Shown: one piece after another, positions 55,901 to 63,662 of the stretch
How the letters are laid out: each line of letters begins with the position of its first letter
Numbering within the stretch: the first letter of the stretch is position 1
Assembly: GCF_003860465.1 (NCBI RefSeq)
Contig: NZ_CP034183.1
Location: 574,501-638,500, forward strand
Length of the DNA: 64,000 bases
Source: Deinococcus psychrotolerans
GTDB lineage: Bacteria; Deinococcota; Deinococci; Deinococcales; Deinococcaceae
Reading direction: 5' to 3'
Notes under the pieces: generated by a model
What the model was told of the DNA's origin: nothing
Database searches by the model: none
Seen by the model: only the letters and a program-made list of their open reading frames with translations
Position numbers and translations under genes: made by a program

Positions 55901-57134
55901 CCGCCGAAACTTGAACAAGCTGGCTGGTTTCAGCGTGTTGGGGCTGGGTAACTTGGGCGTCTGACTCGGGTAGCGCGTCGACCACTGCCACTGCTGGCCG
56001 CTCTCCCCTCTTCAGGCGGGTGCCTTTGGGGGTGCGCTCACGCCTGCGAATTTGGGCCGCGTCGAGATCTGGTTCGCCGGGAGCCCCCTCGGCTGGCGGC
56101 TGCGCTTCCAGAGCAGGTTCGGCGGCCACAGGTTCGGCTTCTTCGCTTGGAGCGGCTTCCAGCGTTTCAAGAATGGGCTGGATGGTGGATGCGGCGTCGA
56201 GTTGGGCTTCAGGCGCTGACTCGGCGACCTTACGGCGCTTCCCACGTTTGGGCGGGCTGGACTGCTCGTCAGCTGACATGGGGAGCGGCTCAGGCTCGGC
56301 CAATTGAGGCAGGGACACAGCCGCCTGAGCAGCGCCCAATTCTATCTCAGGCGCAACAGCAGATTTCGCGGTGCGGCGTTGACGGTTGGCCGCCTTGGGT
56401 TTGGGCGTCCCGGCTGTCACGGGCATTTGAGCAGGTTCAGGCTCTGGTGGCGCGTCCGCAGTTACGGGTTCGACCAGCACCGGCTCAGGCAAAAGCTGCG
56501 CTTGAACCGTTTGCGCGGGCTGCTCTGGGAGTTTAGCCTGTACTTCCGCTTTTTGGCGGCCTTTTCTTTGCAGCGCGGCGCTCAGCTTGGGCTCAGCGGG
56601 CGTGACTTCAGACTCGCTGACCACTGCACTCGGAAGCACTTCTGCACTTTCACTGCGCTTGGTTGGGGAGCGCTTGGAGGCTTTGGCTGGCTTACTTTGC
56701 ACGATCGGGGCAGCTTCAATTCGGTTTTCTAGAACTTGACTCTCTGGCTCCTGCACCTTGCTTTTACGGCCCTTTGACTGGGGCTTTGGCGAAGGTGCGG
56801 CGGTAAGCTCAGGCCGCAGCTCGGCGGGGAGCGGCTCAACCTGCGTCGTCGGTTTGGTTCGGGCGGATTTGATTTTAGATGAATTGGTTTTAGGGATGCT
56901 CGGCACCTTTTTGCTTGGCCCACTGGAGTTGCTGGACGCTGCTTGCTGGAGGGCTTGTGGGGGAATCACTTCGGCACTCGGCTTGGAAGTGGCGTTGCTC
57001 CTCCGGCGCGGCGCGGCTTGTTGAAGGCTGCGGCTGGCGGCTTCGGCGCTCTTTTCGTCCACGGCGATCGGAACGGGCAAAGCAGCAACTTGACTGTCGG
57101 TGGGCGCTGGGCGCTCCTGTTTCTTTCTCGGCAC
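52929..57134 (-). CDS. rnr: RNase R-like 3'-5' exoribonuclease with long disordered ends
   Basis: The protein of about 1401 residues has an N-terminal low-complexity Ala/Pro/Glu/Lys region (about 1-400) with many PAK, EVQ and AEP runs. A winged-helix-like region (about 430, HVRDFERTFTRQGRERL) and a cold-shock-type OB domain (about 480-530) follow. The RNB domain (about 685-1020) has the catalytic VDGSDAKDFDDAIHI and HIADVSHYV. The S1 domain lies at about 1055-1135. An Arg/Ser/Gln-rich tail (about 1145-1401) contains tandem D(S/T)xR(N/S) pentads and ends RRRRRRGRRGG. E. coli RNase R is about 810. Start: GTG 57134 is preferred because PRKKQ makes a normal N-terminus; an ATG at 57206 is the alternative. 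Confidence 0.9.
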   Translation of the reverse strand: MPRKKQERPAPTDSQVAALPVPIAVDEKSAEAASRSLQQAAPRRRSNATSKPSAEVIPPQALQQAASSNSSGPSKKVPSIPKTNSSKIKSARTKPTTQVEPLPAELRPELTAAPSPKPQSKGRKSKVQEPESQVLENRIEAAPIVQSKPAKASKRSPTKRSESAEVLPSAVVSESEVTPAEPKLSAALQRKGRQKAEVQAKLPEQPAQTVQAQLLPEPVLVEPVTADAPPEPEPAQMPVTAGTPKPKAANRQRRTAKSAVAPEIELGAAQAAVSLPQLAEPEPLPMSADEQSSPPKRGKRRKVAESAPEAQLDAASTIQPILETLEAAPSEEAEPVAAEPALEAQPPAEGAPGEPDLDAAQIRRRERTPKGTRLKRGERPAVAVVDALPESDAQVTQPQHAETSQLVQVSAAHAVSPEAKELIIEQLRKLGRPVHVRDFERTFTRQGRERLGVRRDLAGLLEDLTLSGDVIRTRRHTYGLPEAMNLVRGRFQASTGGFGFVIPDSGGDDFYIREGETLEAWNGDIVLIRPEGRNGGNDRYERGGGGNRSRRDSSPRAAVVRIVSRAYSQLVGSLDHQATYAFLKPDDHRARHRIMLMPDGTEGLPNGARVVTQLFWPEDTGEDEVYGEIVRVLGNEDDPATETQAVIVKYGLRDEFPPEVLEEAERIPLKLPDSALRERLDLRDYHIFTVDGSDAKDFDDAIHIQATPEGTFVVGIHIADVSHYVQPGTAIDEEAYARATSVYLPGAVLPMLPEHLSNGVCSLVEGEDRLTMSAMIELSGDGEVLSTAFTPSVIRSKARLTYDEVQAYSEAVATLQGSARILEGDLHLLLKITAKLRQKRLREGSLDFKLREVKVDVDKDGHMQLIPLREETARGMIEDLMLLANKAVAHFLLEKNAPTLFRIHEEPTMARFQEVSAAIGRMGLAFPGGEPTPQAYQSVLKAVRGTSQESVVNTLLLRSMQQAKYAEENLGHFGLAFEEYLHFTSPIRRYPDLLVHRALKAALSGPVTDRVRAELAAPLTEQGRHTSERERNASDAERDLTKYYQAKWAQEHLDESFEGRVSGVIASGLFVVLENGVEGRLHISNLGDDYYFYIEDASILKGRTSGRIYRIGENIDVTISGVNPLARQIDFTQAEQTQENSMDGNDNRPRARRREDRETQKREKLSSFLPRKNGEAEPQAAPDDVQEPQDQAQSAQSRSTQSVQPSQPMQSARREQGSGPRRDSPRNDTSRNDTSRSDSPRSDSARTDTRSERPRQGGVQSGTQNSSGPRTGGYRRRVVTLDRPRNEHLRPVNVTVQRMYFGDWTLENMPPDEGPGREQGSYRSGGAQQFRGRSQSGAGAGPRSDTPRNTRQPRNEAQSQRLQPAASATAAGATGDTAESAADEARRRRRRRGRRGGNGPS
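53391..53477 (-). repeat. 15-bp tandem repeat in the RNase R tail
   Basis: About six diverged copies of a 15-bp unit encode the pentads DSPRN, DTSRN, DTSRS, DSPRS, DSART and DTRSE. Each keeps Asp at position 1 and Arg at or near position 4. It lies in the Arg-rich C-terminal tail. Confidence 0.8.
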
Positions 57135-57535
57135 TTTGCACCTGTTCAGGACGGAGCGTAGCCTCAGCGCAGTGCGGCGTCGGTCATCAAGTGACAGGGC
57201 CTGCATTTGCGGGGGCCTACGCGGTTCTTTCGCTTGTCTAGGGCTCTACGCTCTTACGGCGCGTCCTGTAGCCCAGAAGCATTCCTAGTTTAGCACAAGG
57301 CCACAGGCCTGCGGCGGCTTTTGGCGCTCAGGTGAACACGCTTCATTTGAGCGTTTGTTATGACAGCAGGGGGTAAATCATTGAAGGGAATGGTGGCGCG
57401 AAACTCACCGGTCACCTAAGGCTGAGCTCGCACCTCCTACCCCTTACCCGACTGACCGGTCAATAAGGACGGTGAAAAGAAGGCGGGAATTATAAGGTCA
57501 GGAAACTGACAGGCATAGTGCTCTAGAGTGGTTCC
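57135..57535. other. Intergenic region before an unknown gene
   Basis: About 400 bp between RNase R and the next gene. It contains the perfect 10-bp palindrome TGACCGGTCA at 57453-57462 and a related ACCGGT at 57407-57412, which could be operator sites. No coding frame with a recognisable domain was seen besides the alternative RNase R start. Confidence 0.5.
57524..57529 (+). promoter_or_regulatory. -10 element, leaderless
   Basis: TAGAGT ends 6 nt before the ATG at 57536 of the unknown anchored-protein gene. The TGACCGGTCA palindrome is about 60 bp upstream. Confidence 0.5.
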
Positions 57536-57994
57536 ATGAAGGCCAATAAAGTTGTGGCCGGTGTCATCGCCTCGCTGGTCATGAGCCTGATCTGGTCTCT
57601 CGCCACTCCAAAGGACACGCACCCTCAAACTATGGCTGACCTCATTTCCTTACGCACTCCTGTTGCCTTGACTCTGGCAACTGGAGAGCGCGTACAGGGC
57701 GAATTGCAGGGGGTAGACTCGCTGTGTGATGACTGGCAAGCAGCTTTCCAAACTGACCCTGACACTGCCGTATCGTTGCCAGATGGCCGCTCGCTTCACG
57801 CCCGCAACGTGACGAGTCTCGCGGTTGGTCGGTCATCCGCAGGAGCACTCAAGGCTCTAGGGAGCGTTGGTGCTTGCCCATCCATCATGACAGTTCTTGC
57901 TCCAGGCAGCGCTCCCGTCCCCTTGAATCTCTCGGCGCTGACAGGCAGTACTACCAGGATGAATCAAGAAATGAAGACCTTGACCAATCCGTGA
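57536..57994 (+). CDS. Hypothetical exported or anchored protein
   Basis: I do not recognise this 152-residue protein. It has a hydrophobic N-terminus (VVAGVIASLVMSLIWSLA, residues 6-23), so it is exported or membrane-anchored. The body is soluble, with LATGERVQGELQGVD and two Cys (about residues 63 and 113) that could pair outside the cytoplasm. Codon use is less biased than in the genes to the left. The GERVQGELQGVDS segment loosely resembles an Sm-like turn, but I do not assign it. Confidence 0.6.
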   Translation: MKANKVVAGVIASLVMSLIWSLATPKDTHPQTMADLISLRTPVALTLATGERVQGELQGVDSLCDDWQAAFQTDPDTAVSLPDGRSLHARNVTSLAVGRSSAGALKALGSVGACPSIMTVLAPGSAPVPLNLSALTGSTTRMNQEMKTLTNP

Positions 57995-58120
57995 TTGACA
58001 GGTGCTTTTGCCTCCGCTGGAGAAGTGAAGCCAGGTCGTGGGCGAAGACTTCCGTTTGAAACGTAGGTCTTCCAGGGCAGTGAGAAGCGCCGCCGGTCAT
58101 AGGGTCAAGCTGCTGAGCGC

Positions 58121-58306
58121 TCACCTCCGCCGTCTCATCGTCTGGAAGATTGTCCAGCATAACCCCAACAGGACAAGCACCGCGCCGCCCCCTTGCGTGG
58201 CTGTGCCGCTGTCCCCGTCTAAGGCCGCTTCCACTGACAGAGCAGCCAGCGCCAGAACGAAGACGAAGAGCAGCGCCAGCAACGTCCACGCGAAAGACGG
58301 CTTCAT
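58121..58306 (-). CDS. Small two-span membrane protein
   Basis: This 61-residue protein has two hydrophobic helices (about residues 6-27 and 40-55) joined by a short loop (LDGDSGTATQGGG) and ends in a basic cluster (MRRRR) as a cytoplasmic anchor. I do not recognise it. GAGGTGA lies 2 nt before the ATG, and a TATAGA -10 ends 6 nt before it. Overlapping open frames on the plus strand look like shadows. Confidence 0.6.
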   Translation of the reverse strand: MKPSFAWTLLALLFVFVLALAALSVEAALDGDSGTATQGGGAVLVLLGLCWTIFQTMRRRR

Positions 58307-58499
58307 TTCACCTCTATACCAGTTTTAAATACCCGCCGCACCCGATCATGATACTCAGTGGCCCGCGTTGGAAGTGCCCATAAGCTTGACAAGATCATGG
58401 GCCGGGTCTGGCTACCCAGCGTTATTTTCTTCAGAAATACAGGAGAGGTCTGCAGGCAAACACAAACCACACAGCCATTCACCGTCTGCGCCGCGCACG

Positions 58500-58568
58500 C
58501 CGGACAGATACTAATCTGAGAGCACAGCCCGGACGACTTGTGGATTGCTGAGAGCGAAGAAGAGGCCT
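58500..58568. repeat. 69-bp dispersed repeat, left copy
   Basis: This stretch matches 60353-60421 over 69 bp without gaps, at roughly three quarters identity. Almost all differences are transitions (A/G or C/T). It contains a short CAGAT...ATCTG hairpin. It has no evident coding function and could be one of the small non-coding repeats known in Deinococcus genomes. Confidence 0.75.
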
Positions 58569-58717
58569 AGCGCTTCGGCGCAAACCCGCCCGAGGTAAGT
58601 GCAGCGGCTCAGGCCAGCTATTGGATACGCTACGGCTAACCTCGCTGAAGGCGGCGTACAAAAGCCGCTCACCTTCAGAGATACCCAGTTGTCAGATTGC
58701 AGAAGTATCCGAACGAG

Positions 58718-58723
58718 TACAGT
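58718..58723 (+). promoter_or_regulatory. -10 element of the GAF-GGDEF gene, leaderless
   Basis: TACAGT ends 7 nt before the ATG at 58731, with TTGCAG at 58697-58702 as a -35 candidate 15 bp upstream. Confidence 0.6.
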
Positions 58724-58730
58724 GCCGCTC

Positions 58731-60254
58731 ATGACCGCTGCGCCACTTCCACCCGACGAGTACGCCCGGCTGCTCGATCTGGCCCGCTACGAGGTTCTCG
58801 ATACACCCCCGGAAGAAGCGTTTGACCGTATCACCCGGCTCGCCGCCCGCCTGCTGAACGCCCCGGTGGCTTTCATCAACTTCGTGGATCAGTACCGCCA
58901 GTGGAGCAAGGCCACCAGCGGTCCGGGCGACACCACCGCGCCGCGCCGGGACTCCGTATGTGCCTGGACAATCCTGGGAGCGGAGCCGATGGTGATCGAG
59001 AACGCCCACACCGATCCGCGCTTCATCCACAACCCGATGGTCACGGGCGAGCCGCACATCCATATGTACGCGGGCGCTCCCCTAACCACCCCGGCAGGTC
59101 ACCGCATCGGCACGCTCTGCGTTACCGACCACCAGCCCCACCCACTGACTGCTGACGACCTTCACTCCCTGCAAGACCTGGCAGCGTTGGTGGTCGGCGA
59201 GTTGGAGCTGCGGGCACGCAACCTGGAGCTGAGCCGCGAGCTGAATGCCCAAGCCCACCGCAACGCCGACCTCCAGCGAGGTCTGGATCACGCCCGGGTG
59301 TTGGAGGGGATCGCTGCGCTGATGGACTTGGATCTGACCCCGGAAGAGATGACGCTGAGTGCCTCCGCCCTGCTGGCCGAAGCACTCAGCGCCGACTACA
59401 TCGGCTTGCTGATCTTTGAGGAGGAAGGCCTGCGGGTAGAGGCCGCGCACCTCAATCCCCGACTTCCCCAGACAACCACTGATCTTCCCGCCCAACGACC
59501 TGACTGGCCCAATTCAATCACCTGGTCTCTGAAAACACTCGGTCAACCGCTCTATCTGAACGACTACCCAAGTCACCCAGATGCTTTGGCAACTGGCGTG
59601 GAAGGTGGCGTTCAGCAAATCGCTTGGTTGCCGCTCGGCACGCGCAGTGGCGTCACCTCGCTCTTGATGGCCGTGCGGCTGCGAACCAACTTGGTGCCCC
59701 GCTGGCGCGGCAGTGACCGTGCCCTGCTCGAAGCGGCGGGGCGCAGTGTGCGCGGCACCCTGAACCAGAGGCTCGAAGTTGAGCTGAGTCGCCAGGAAGC
59801 CCGCCATGACGCGCTCACCGGGTCGCTCAACCGCCGAGCGTATGAAGAAGACCTGATCCGGCGGCAAACAGACGTAGCGCCCTTCATGCTGGCGGGGCTG
59901 GACTTGGACGGCCTCAAAGCGCTCAACGACCAGGAGGGCCACGCCCAGGGTGACAAGCTTCTTCAGGTGTTTGCCCAAACCCTTAAAGTGACCCTGGGCG
60001 ATGCAGGCGAGGTCTACCGGCTGGGCGGCGACGAGTTCGTGGTGCTGAGTAACGCAGACGAGGAAACCGTCCTTGAGGCCGTGGACACGGCGGTACTGGC
60101 TGCACGTCAGGTGGGGGCGCTGCGGGGAGCCAGCGTGGGAACGGCTTACAGCAGCGAGGCGGCGGGAGAGGGACTACTCGCCTTGGCAGATGAGCGCATG
60201 TACGCAGTCAAACGGCGGCGCTCACTCCAGAACTCCACTCCGAAACTGCACTGA
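58731..60254 (+). CDS. GAF-domain diguanylate cyclase
   Basis: The 507-residue soluble protein has an N-terminal GAF domain (about 10-160, with [21 protein letters not shown] and [17 protein letters not shown]). A short helical linker (about 160-195), a second GAF-like region (about 200-350) and a C-terminal GGDEF domain (about 360-500) follow. The GGDEF domain starts [17 protein letters not shown] and keeps the Asp ligands in [11 protein letters not shown] and the intact [10 protein letters not shown], so it should make c-di-GMP. I see no RxxD inhibitory site just before GGDEF. There is no membrane span. Repeats flank it on both sides. Confidence 0.92.
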   Translation: MTAAPLPPDEYARLLDLARYEVLDTPPEEAFDRITRLAARLLNAPVAFINFVDQYRQWSKATSGPGDTTAPRRDSVCAWTILGAEPMVIENAHTDPRFIHNPMVTGEPHIHMYAGAPLTTPAGHRIGTLCVTDHQPHPLTADDLHSLQDLAALVVGELELRARNLELSRELNAQAHRNADLQRGLDHARVLEGIAALMDLDLTPEEMTLSASALLAEALSADYIGLLIFEEEGLRVEAAHLNPRLPQTTTDLPAQRPDWPNSITWSLKTLGQPLYLNDYPSHPDALATGVEGGVQQIAWLPLGTRSGVTSLLMAVRLRTNLVPRWRGSDRALLEAAGRSVRGTLNQRLEVELSRQEARHDALTGSLNRRAYEEDLIRRQTDVAPFMLAGLDLDGLKALNDQEGHAQGDKLLQVFAQTLKVTLGDAGEVYRLGGDEFVVLSNADEETVLEAVDTAVLAARQVGALRGASVGTAYSSEAAGEGLLALADERMYAVKRRRSLQNSTPKLH

Positions 60255-60309
60255 GCGCTGACCTGAAACAACACAAACGCCTCCAGCATCAGTCAGGTCA
60301 GCGCTTTTT
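60254..60309 (+). terminator. Terminator after the GAF-GGDEF gene
   Basis: A perfect 13-bp stem (60254-60266 with 60293-60305) with a 26-nt loop is followed by T's at 60305-60309. The left arm begins at the last base of the stop codon. Confidence 0.85.
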
Positions 60310-60352
60310 AGTTGTCTTGTCCTCGGCCCTTGCAGCGCAGGCGGTGTAAGGG

Positions 60353-60421
60353 CCGGACAGATGCTGGTCTGGGAGCGCAGCCCAGATAACCTGCAGATGA
60401 CTGAGAATGAAGAAGAAGTCT
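60353..60421. repeat. 69-bp dispersed repeat, right copy
   Basis: Right copy of the repeat at 58500-58568, in the same orientation, downstream of the GAF-GGDEF terminator and just before the small gene at 60469. Confidence 0.75.
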
Positions 60422-60456
60422 ACCCTGACGAGACTGATCCGCCGGAATGCTCTTGC

Positions 60457-60462
60457 TATCAT
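60457..60462 (+). promoter_or_regulatory. -10 element, leaderless
   Basis: TATCAT ends 6 nt before the ATG at 60469 and lies 35 bp after the right repeat copy. Confidence 0.5.
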
Positions 60463-60468
60463 CACCGC

Positions 60469-60702
60469 ATGACGCCACCGGAAGCGAGATCATCAGCTGT
60501 TATAGGAGTGCTGTTTCGTCTTGACGGCAGTGCGGTCACGCTTGCGGATCACGAAGCGTTATGGGAAGTGATGACGACCGCAGCAGCCGAGCGGGGACTT
60601 CAATTCTCAGGCAAGGTGGTGCCTGTCGACTTGGATCACCTTACACGTGAGGATTTCGAGAGCCTGCTCCAACCGCTCTTCCAGGAGCACGATCCTCTTT
60701 AA
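60469..60702 (+). CDS. Small acidic hypothetical protein
   Basis: I do not recognise this 77-residue protein. It is soluble and acidic, with the segments VIGVLFRLDGSAVTLADHEALWEVMTT and VVPVDLDHLTREDFESLLQPLFQEHD. The pattern of a beta-strand, helices and another strand suggests a small alpha/beta fold. There is no signal or membrane span. The start is the ATG at 60469, 6 nt after TATCAT; the open frame upstream to 60361 is the right repeat copy and is not expected to be translated. Confidence 0.65.
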   Translation: MTPPEARSSAVIGVLFRLDGSAVTLADHEALWEVMTTAAAERGLQFSGKVVPVDLDHLTREDFESLLQPLFQEHDPL

Positions 60703-61294
60703 GCGTGATTACCGCTGACCTTTGGAGCATTTGTCAAAAAAGAAGCTCCTTTTTGATCGAGCGGGCAGGCCCGGTAGGTGCCTCTTTGTCCAAGATAGCG
60801 GATAGGCCCAGCAGGTACGGCCAAGCGTCGTTATCTGCGCTGCTCTGGTCAAGAAGCCGCTTTGCCCAACGACCAACGGGAGTGGAATAAAGCATTGGGG
60901 AGCTGTCCATTCCTCTTCTAAGCAACTGTGGAGTGTTCATACGACAAGAAACGCCTCCACTCCCAGATTCGGCCAAGGCGGAGGCTTCGGTGTTGTGTAC
61001 AGAGTGCTTGACCAGCGTTCCGCTCCAAATTCAGCAGCGGCCAAGCGGTAACATCCAAACCCAACACAGAGGCGCAGAAACACTTTTTTGGACGCATTGA
61101 TGCGCTTACCTTGAGCCTGAGCAACGAGGAAGAAGAGGGATTGGGATTCGTGATTACCGCTAAGAGTGTCAAGACGCGAGAGATGAAAGGCTAAAAGCCG
61201 CCAGCAATGTTTTCCCAACCCGCGCTCTTTTTCGTTTACTGCCAAGCCAGCGGAACACTCCCGAACTTAGGGTATCCCACTGAATTTTTAGACG
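60703..61294. other. Gene-poor region with open-frame fragments
   Basis: About 590 bp without a gene I can support. A weak hairpin with T5 lies at 60724-60754. Minus-strand frames of 80-102 codons (60734-60976, 60937-61245) lack recognisable domains. A plus frame of about 60 codons ending near 61192 (with FFGRIDALTLSLSNEEEEGLG) has protein-like composition but no start codon. It may be a decayed gene. I cannot name it. Confidence 0.4.
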
Positions 61295-61717
61295 CTATTT
61301 CTTGGCGGGTGTCACGTATCCGGTTCGCTCAAAGATTAGACGGGACTGTTTGGAAAAAAGCACCAAGTGAGTGCGGCTCAGGGTGTACTGGGTTGCGGCG
61401 TTCATGGCGTTATGGAATTCGCCCTTGACTGCGAAAACGCAGCGGACATTTGCCTTGGGCGGCAACGGCTCGATACGGATTCGCGCCGTACTGAGTGCGG
61501 CCTCCAAAGTGCCCTTGAAGGTGCCGCAACCATACGAGCCGCTCAGTTGCCCATTGACGATGAAAAGCTGCGCGTCCGGCTTGAAGCCCGTCTCTGACTT
61601 CGGCGCGGCGCTGCTGAACTGGGTCAGTTTCCAGATGCCGTTGAGCGGCGCGGGATTCCCTGCCTGGGCAGCAGACCAAGGCAAGAGTACAAAGGACAGG
61701 AAAATGATTGGACGCAT
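61295..61717 (-). CDS. Exported META-domain protein
   Basis: The 140-residue protein has a signal peptide (about 1-20, RPIIFLSFVLLPWSAAQA) and a META domain, found in HslJ-like and secreted proteins. It has the GIWKLTQF start, GSYGCGTFKGTLE, where Cys and Gly of the GCN-type motif sit, RCVFAVKGEF and the C-terminal LVLFSKQSRLIFERT. META-domain proteins are linked to stress and envelope functions, but no molecular role is clear. The gene overlaps none of its neighbours. No promoter is obvious: CAGATT lies 6 nt before the ATG. Confidence 0.8.
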   Translation of the reverse strand: MRPIIFLSFVLLPWSAAQAGNPAPLNGIWKLTQFSSAAPKSETGFKPDAQLFIVNGQLSGSYGCGTFKGTLEAALSTARIRIEPLPPKANVRCVFAVKGEFHNAMNAATQYTLSRTHLVLFSKQSRLIFERTGYVTPAKK

Positions 61718-61899
61718 GGGCTGAATCTGCCTGCTGTAAGTGACCCAGGTCTGATCTATCAGGGGCCAGCGTCGCCCAGGCGGCTTGTGAACCGCCGAGC
61801 GTGAAGAGGCCCACCCTGTGAAGACTGACCTCTCTGAGCCATCAAGGTAAAAGTTTTCGCTCTGGTGTGCACCATGCAGTCATCTGGGCTGCTGAGTCC

Positions 61900-61905
61900 T
61901 AAACT
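61900..61905 (+). promoter_or_regulatory. -10 element of the rhodanese-like gene
   Basis: TAAACT ends 5 nt before the ATG at 61911, a slightly short spacing for a leaderless transcript. Confidence 0.4.
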
Positions 61906-61910
61906 CCCTT

Positions 61911-62273
61911 ATGCGTCCTCTCGTTATTTTGCTCATGCTGGCCCTGGGATCGGCCAGCGCGGCCCCCAGTCTGCTCACGCCGCAGGAACTGGCGACTGCG
62001 CTCAAGCACAAATCGTTTACCTTGATCAACGTTCATGTGCCGTTCGAGGGTGCAATTCCGGGGACTGACGCCTTCATTCCCTTCGACGCAATCAAGGGCA
62101 GCGCCCAGTTGCCGCGCGACCATACGGCCCAGATCGTCCTTTACTGCCGTTCTGGAAGCATGAGCGCTATTGCCCACGCCACCCTGAATAAACAGGGCTA
62201 CTCGAACGTTCGCGAATTACAGGGCGGCTTCAACGCTTGGAAACAGGCGGGCTTTCCGCTCACCCAGCGCTGA
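61911..62273 (+). CDS. Exported rhodanese-like protein
   Basis: The 120-residue protein has a signal peptide (RPLVILLMLALGSASA, residues 2-17) and one rhodanese domain. It has LLTPQELATAL, LINVHVPFEGAIPGTD, the active-site loop YCRSGSMS, with the catalytic Cys at about residue 80, and ELQGGFNAWKQAGFPL. The CRSGxxS loop fits a sulfurtransferase, so it could handle sulfur outside the cytoplasm. Substrate unknown. It is followed by a strong terminator. Confidence 0.88.
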   Translation: MRPLVILLMLALGSASAAPSLLTPQELATALKHKSFTLINVHVPFEGAIPGTDAFIPFDAIKGSAQLPRDHTAQIVLYCRSGSMSAIAHATLNKQGYSNVRELQGGFNAWKQAGFPLTQR

Positions 62274-62287
62274 GGGCAAGCGACCCA

Positions 62288-62330
62288 AAAACCTCCGCTC
62301 AAAACATCAACTTGGGCGGAGGTTTTGGTT
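62288..62330 (+). terminator. Terminator after the rhodanese-like gene
   Basis: An 11-bp perfect stem (62288-62298 with 62316-62326) with a 17-nt loop ends in TTTT at 62323-62326, then GGTTT. Confidence 0.8.
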
Positions 62331-62471
62331 TACTTCAGGATGCCTGCTCGGCAGCTCACTCCAGATCCCGTGCCGGTAGCCGCAACTGAATAGACAGGCG
62401 GGGATCAGCCGAAAGACTTGTCTTGAGTCTGAATCGTCTTCCTACACAGGTGCGGCGGCGATACCGAAGTA

Positions 62472-63662
62472 TCACTTCAAGTCAGCAGCATTGACCGTCT
62501 GGATTTTGATCATCTTGGCTTGGTACATCTCGTCGTACTTCATAATCAGCAGCCGCGAACGTACGCGCTCTCCAGAAGAAGTGAACGCCAGAGCGCCTGT
62601 AATGGTTAGGCAATCAGTTTTGTCGCTCGCAAAGCAGGCGGGCAAATCAATCTTACGCACCGCTGCACTTACCACCGCTCGGCTCGGCAAAGTCGTACCG
62701 GTAATACTGCTTTTCAGGGCGGATATCATCACATTCGCCGCATCATAAGCGTATACCGCCACGCCGCTCGGTTCAGTCTTGTAAGCAGCACGGAACTTCC
62801 CAGTAAAATCGAGATAATTCGAGAAGGTATTCACCGGGCCGCTCACACTGGTGTAAAGCACGCCCACAGTGCCTTTGCCCGCACGTTGAATGAAGCTCGG
62901 AGAATCGAGCCCGTCGCCACCCATGAACTGCGCGGTTACCCCCGCTGCCCTGAGATCTCTGACGAATTGCCCGCCGACATCATCTGTGCCGCCGAAATAA
63001 ACCAGGGGAGTACCACTGGCTTTGATCTTTTTGATGACGTTAGCAATTTGAGCAGGCGTCGATACCCCAACGTAACCCGCGACAGGAATTTTGGCGGCTT
63101 TCAGACCCTCAATGAGTCCCCGGGTGAGGCCGTTGCCATAGGCAGTGTTGTCTGACACGACATAAACCGAAGTGGAGTGAAGCGTCTCGGCAATATAATT
63201 GGCAGCGGCGACAACTTGAGCAGCATTGGGGGAAACAACCCGATTAAAATTTGACCAGTTGTGTGTACTGAGCGCGTCGTTGGTGCTGTTGGGGGATATG
63301 AAAGCGAGCTTCTCAGAAGCGAACGCTTCGCCGAGGACGTTGGTAACGCTGGAGTTGTTGGCACCGACCACACCAAGAATGCTCTTGGTGGCGAGAATCG
63401 TCTTGGCGATCTGTTCGCCTCTGGTCGCAGAGGCCTGGTCATCGAAGGGAACGAGTGTAAGGTCAATGCCCGCTGTTTTCAGCTCCGCCATACGTGCGTT
63501 CACGGCGAGTTCGACGCCTCTCCGGAGATCAATGCCGGTGGGGCTCTGGTCTCCAGTCAGTGGACTGACAGTAGCAATACTGACGCTCACCGCTTGCGCG
63601 GCACTCAGGGCGACGAGGAGACTGAGGGCCGCAGGAACAACCAACCGGTGGGGGCGTTTCAT
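62472..63662 (-). CDS. Branched-chain amino acid ABC transporter substrate-binding protein, second copy
   Basis: The 396-residue exported protein is a paralogue of LivK at 32417. A signal peptide ([19 protein letters not shown], cut after AQA) precedes [50 protein letters not shown] and [21 protein letters not shown]. It has a Cys pair near residues 330-340 ([16 protein letters not shown]) absent from the other copy. No permease or ATPase is adjacent, so it likely works with the LivHMGF system or an unlinked one. The ATG at 63662 follows TACCCT by 5 nt, with no clear Shine-Dalgarno. Confidence 0.9.
   Translation of the reverse strand: MKRPHRLVVPAALSLLVALSAAQAVSVSIATVSPLTGDQSPTGIDLRRGVELAVNARMAELKTAGIDLTLVPFDDQASATRGEQIAKTILATKSILGVVGANNSSVTNVLGEAFASEKLAFISPNSTNDALSTHNWSNFNRVVSPNAAQVVAAANYIAETLHSTSVYVVSDNTAYGNGLTRGLIEGLKAAKIPVAGYVGVSTPAQIANVIKKIKASGTPLVYFGGTDDVGGQFVRDLRAAGVTAQFMGGDGLDSPSFIQRAGKGTVGVLYTSVSGPVNTFSNYLDFTGKFRAAYKTEPSGVAVYAYDAANVMISALKSSITGTTLPSRAVVSAAVRKIDLPACFASDKTDCLTITGALAFTSSGERVRSRLLIMKYDEMYQAKMIKIQTVNAADLK

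Larger units (their letters stand above)
58307..58730. other. Intergenic region before the GAF-GGDEF gene
   Basis: About 424 bp. It holds the left copy of a 69-bp repeat at 58500-58568 and the promoter of the next gene at 58718-58723. No open frame in it shows a recognisable domain. Confidence 0.5.
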
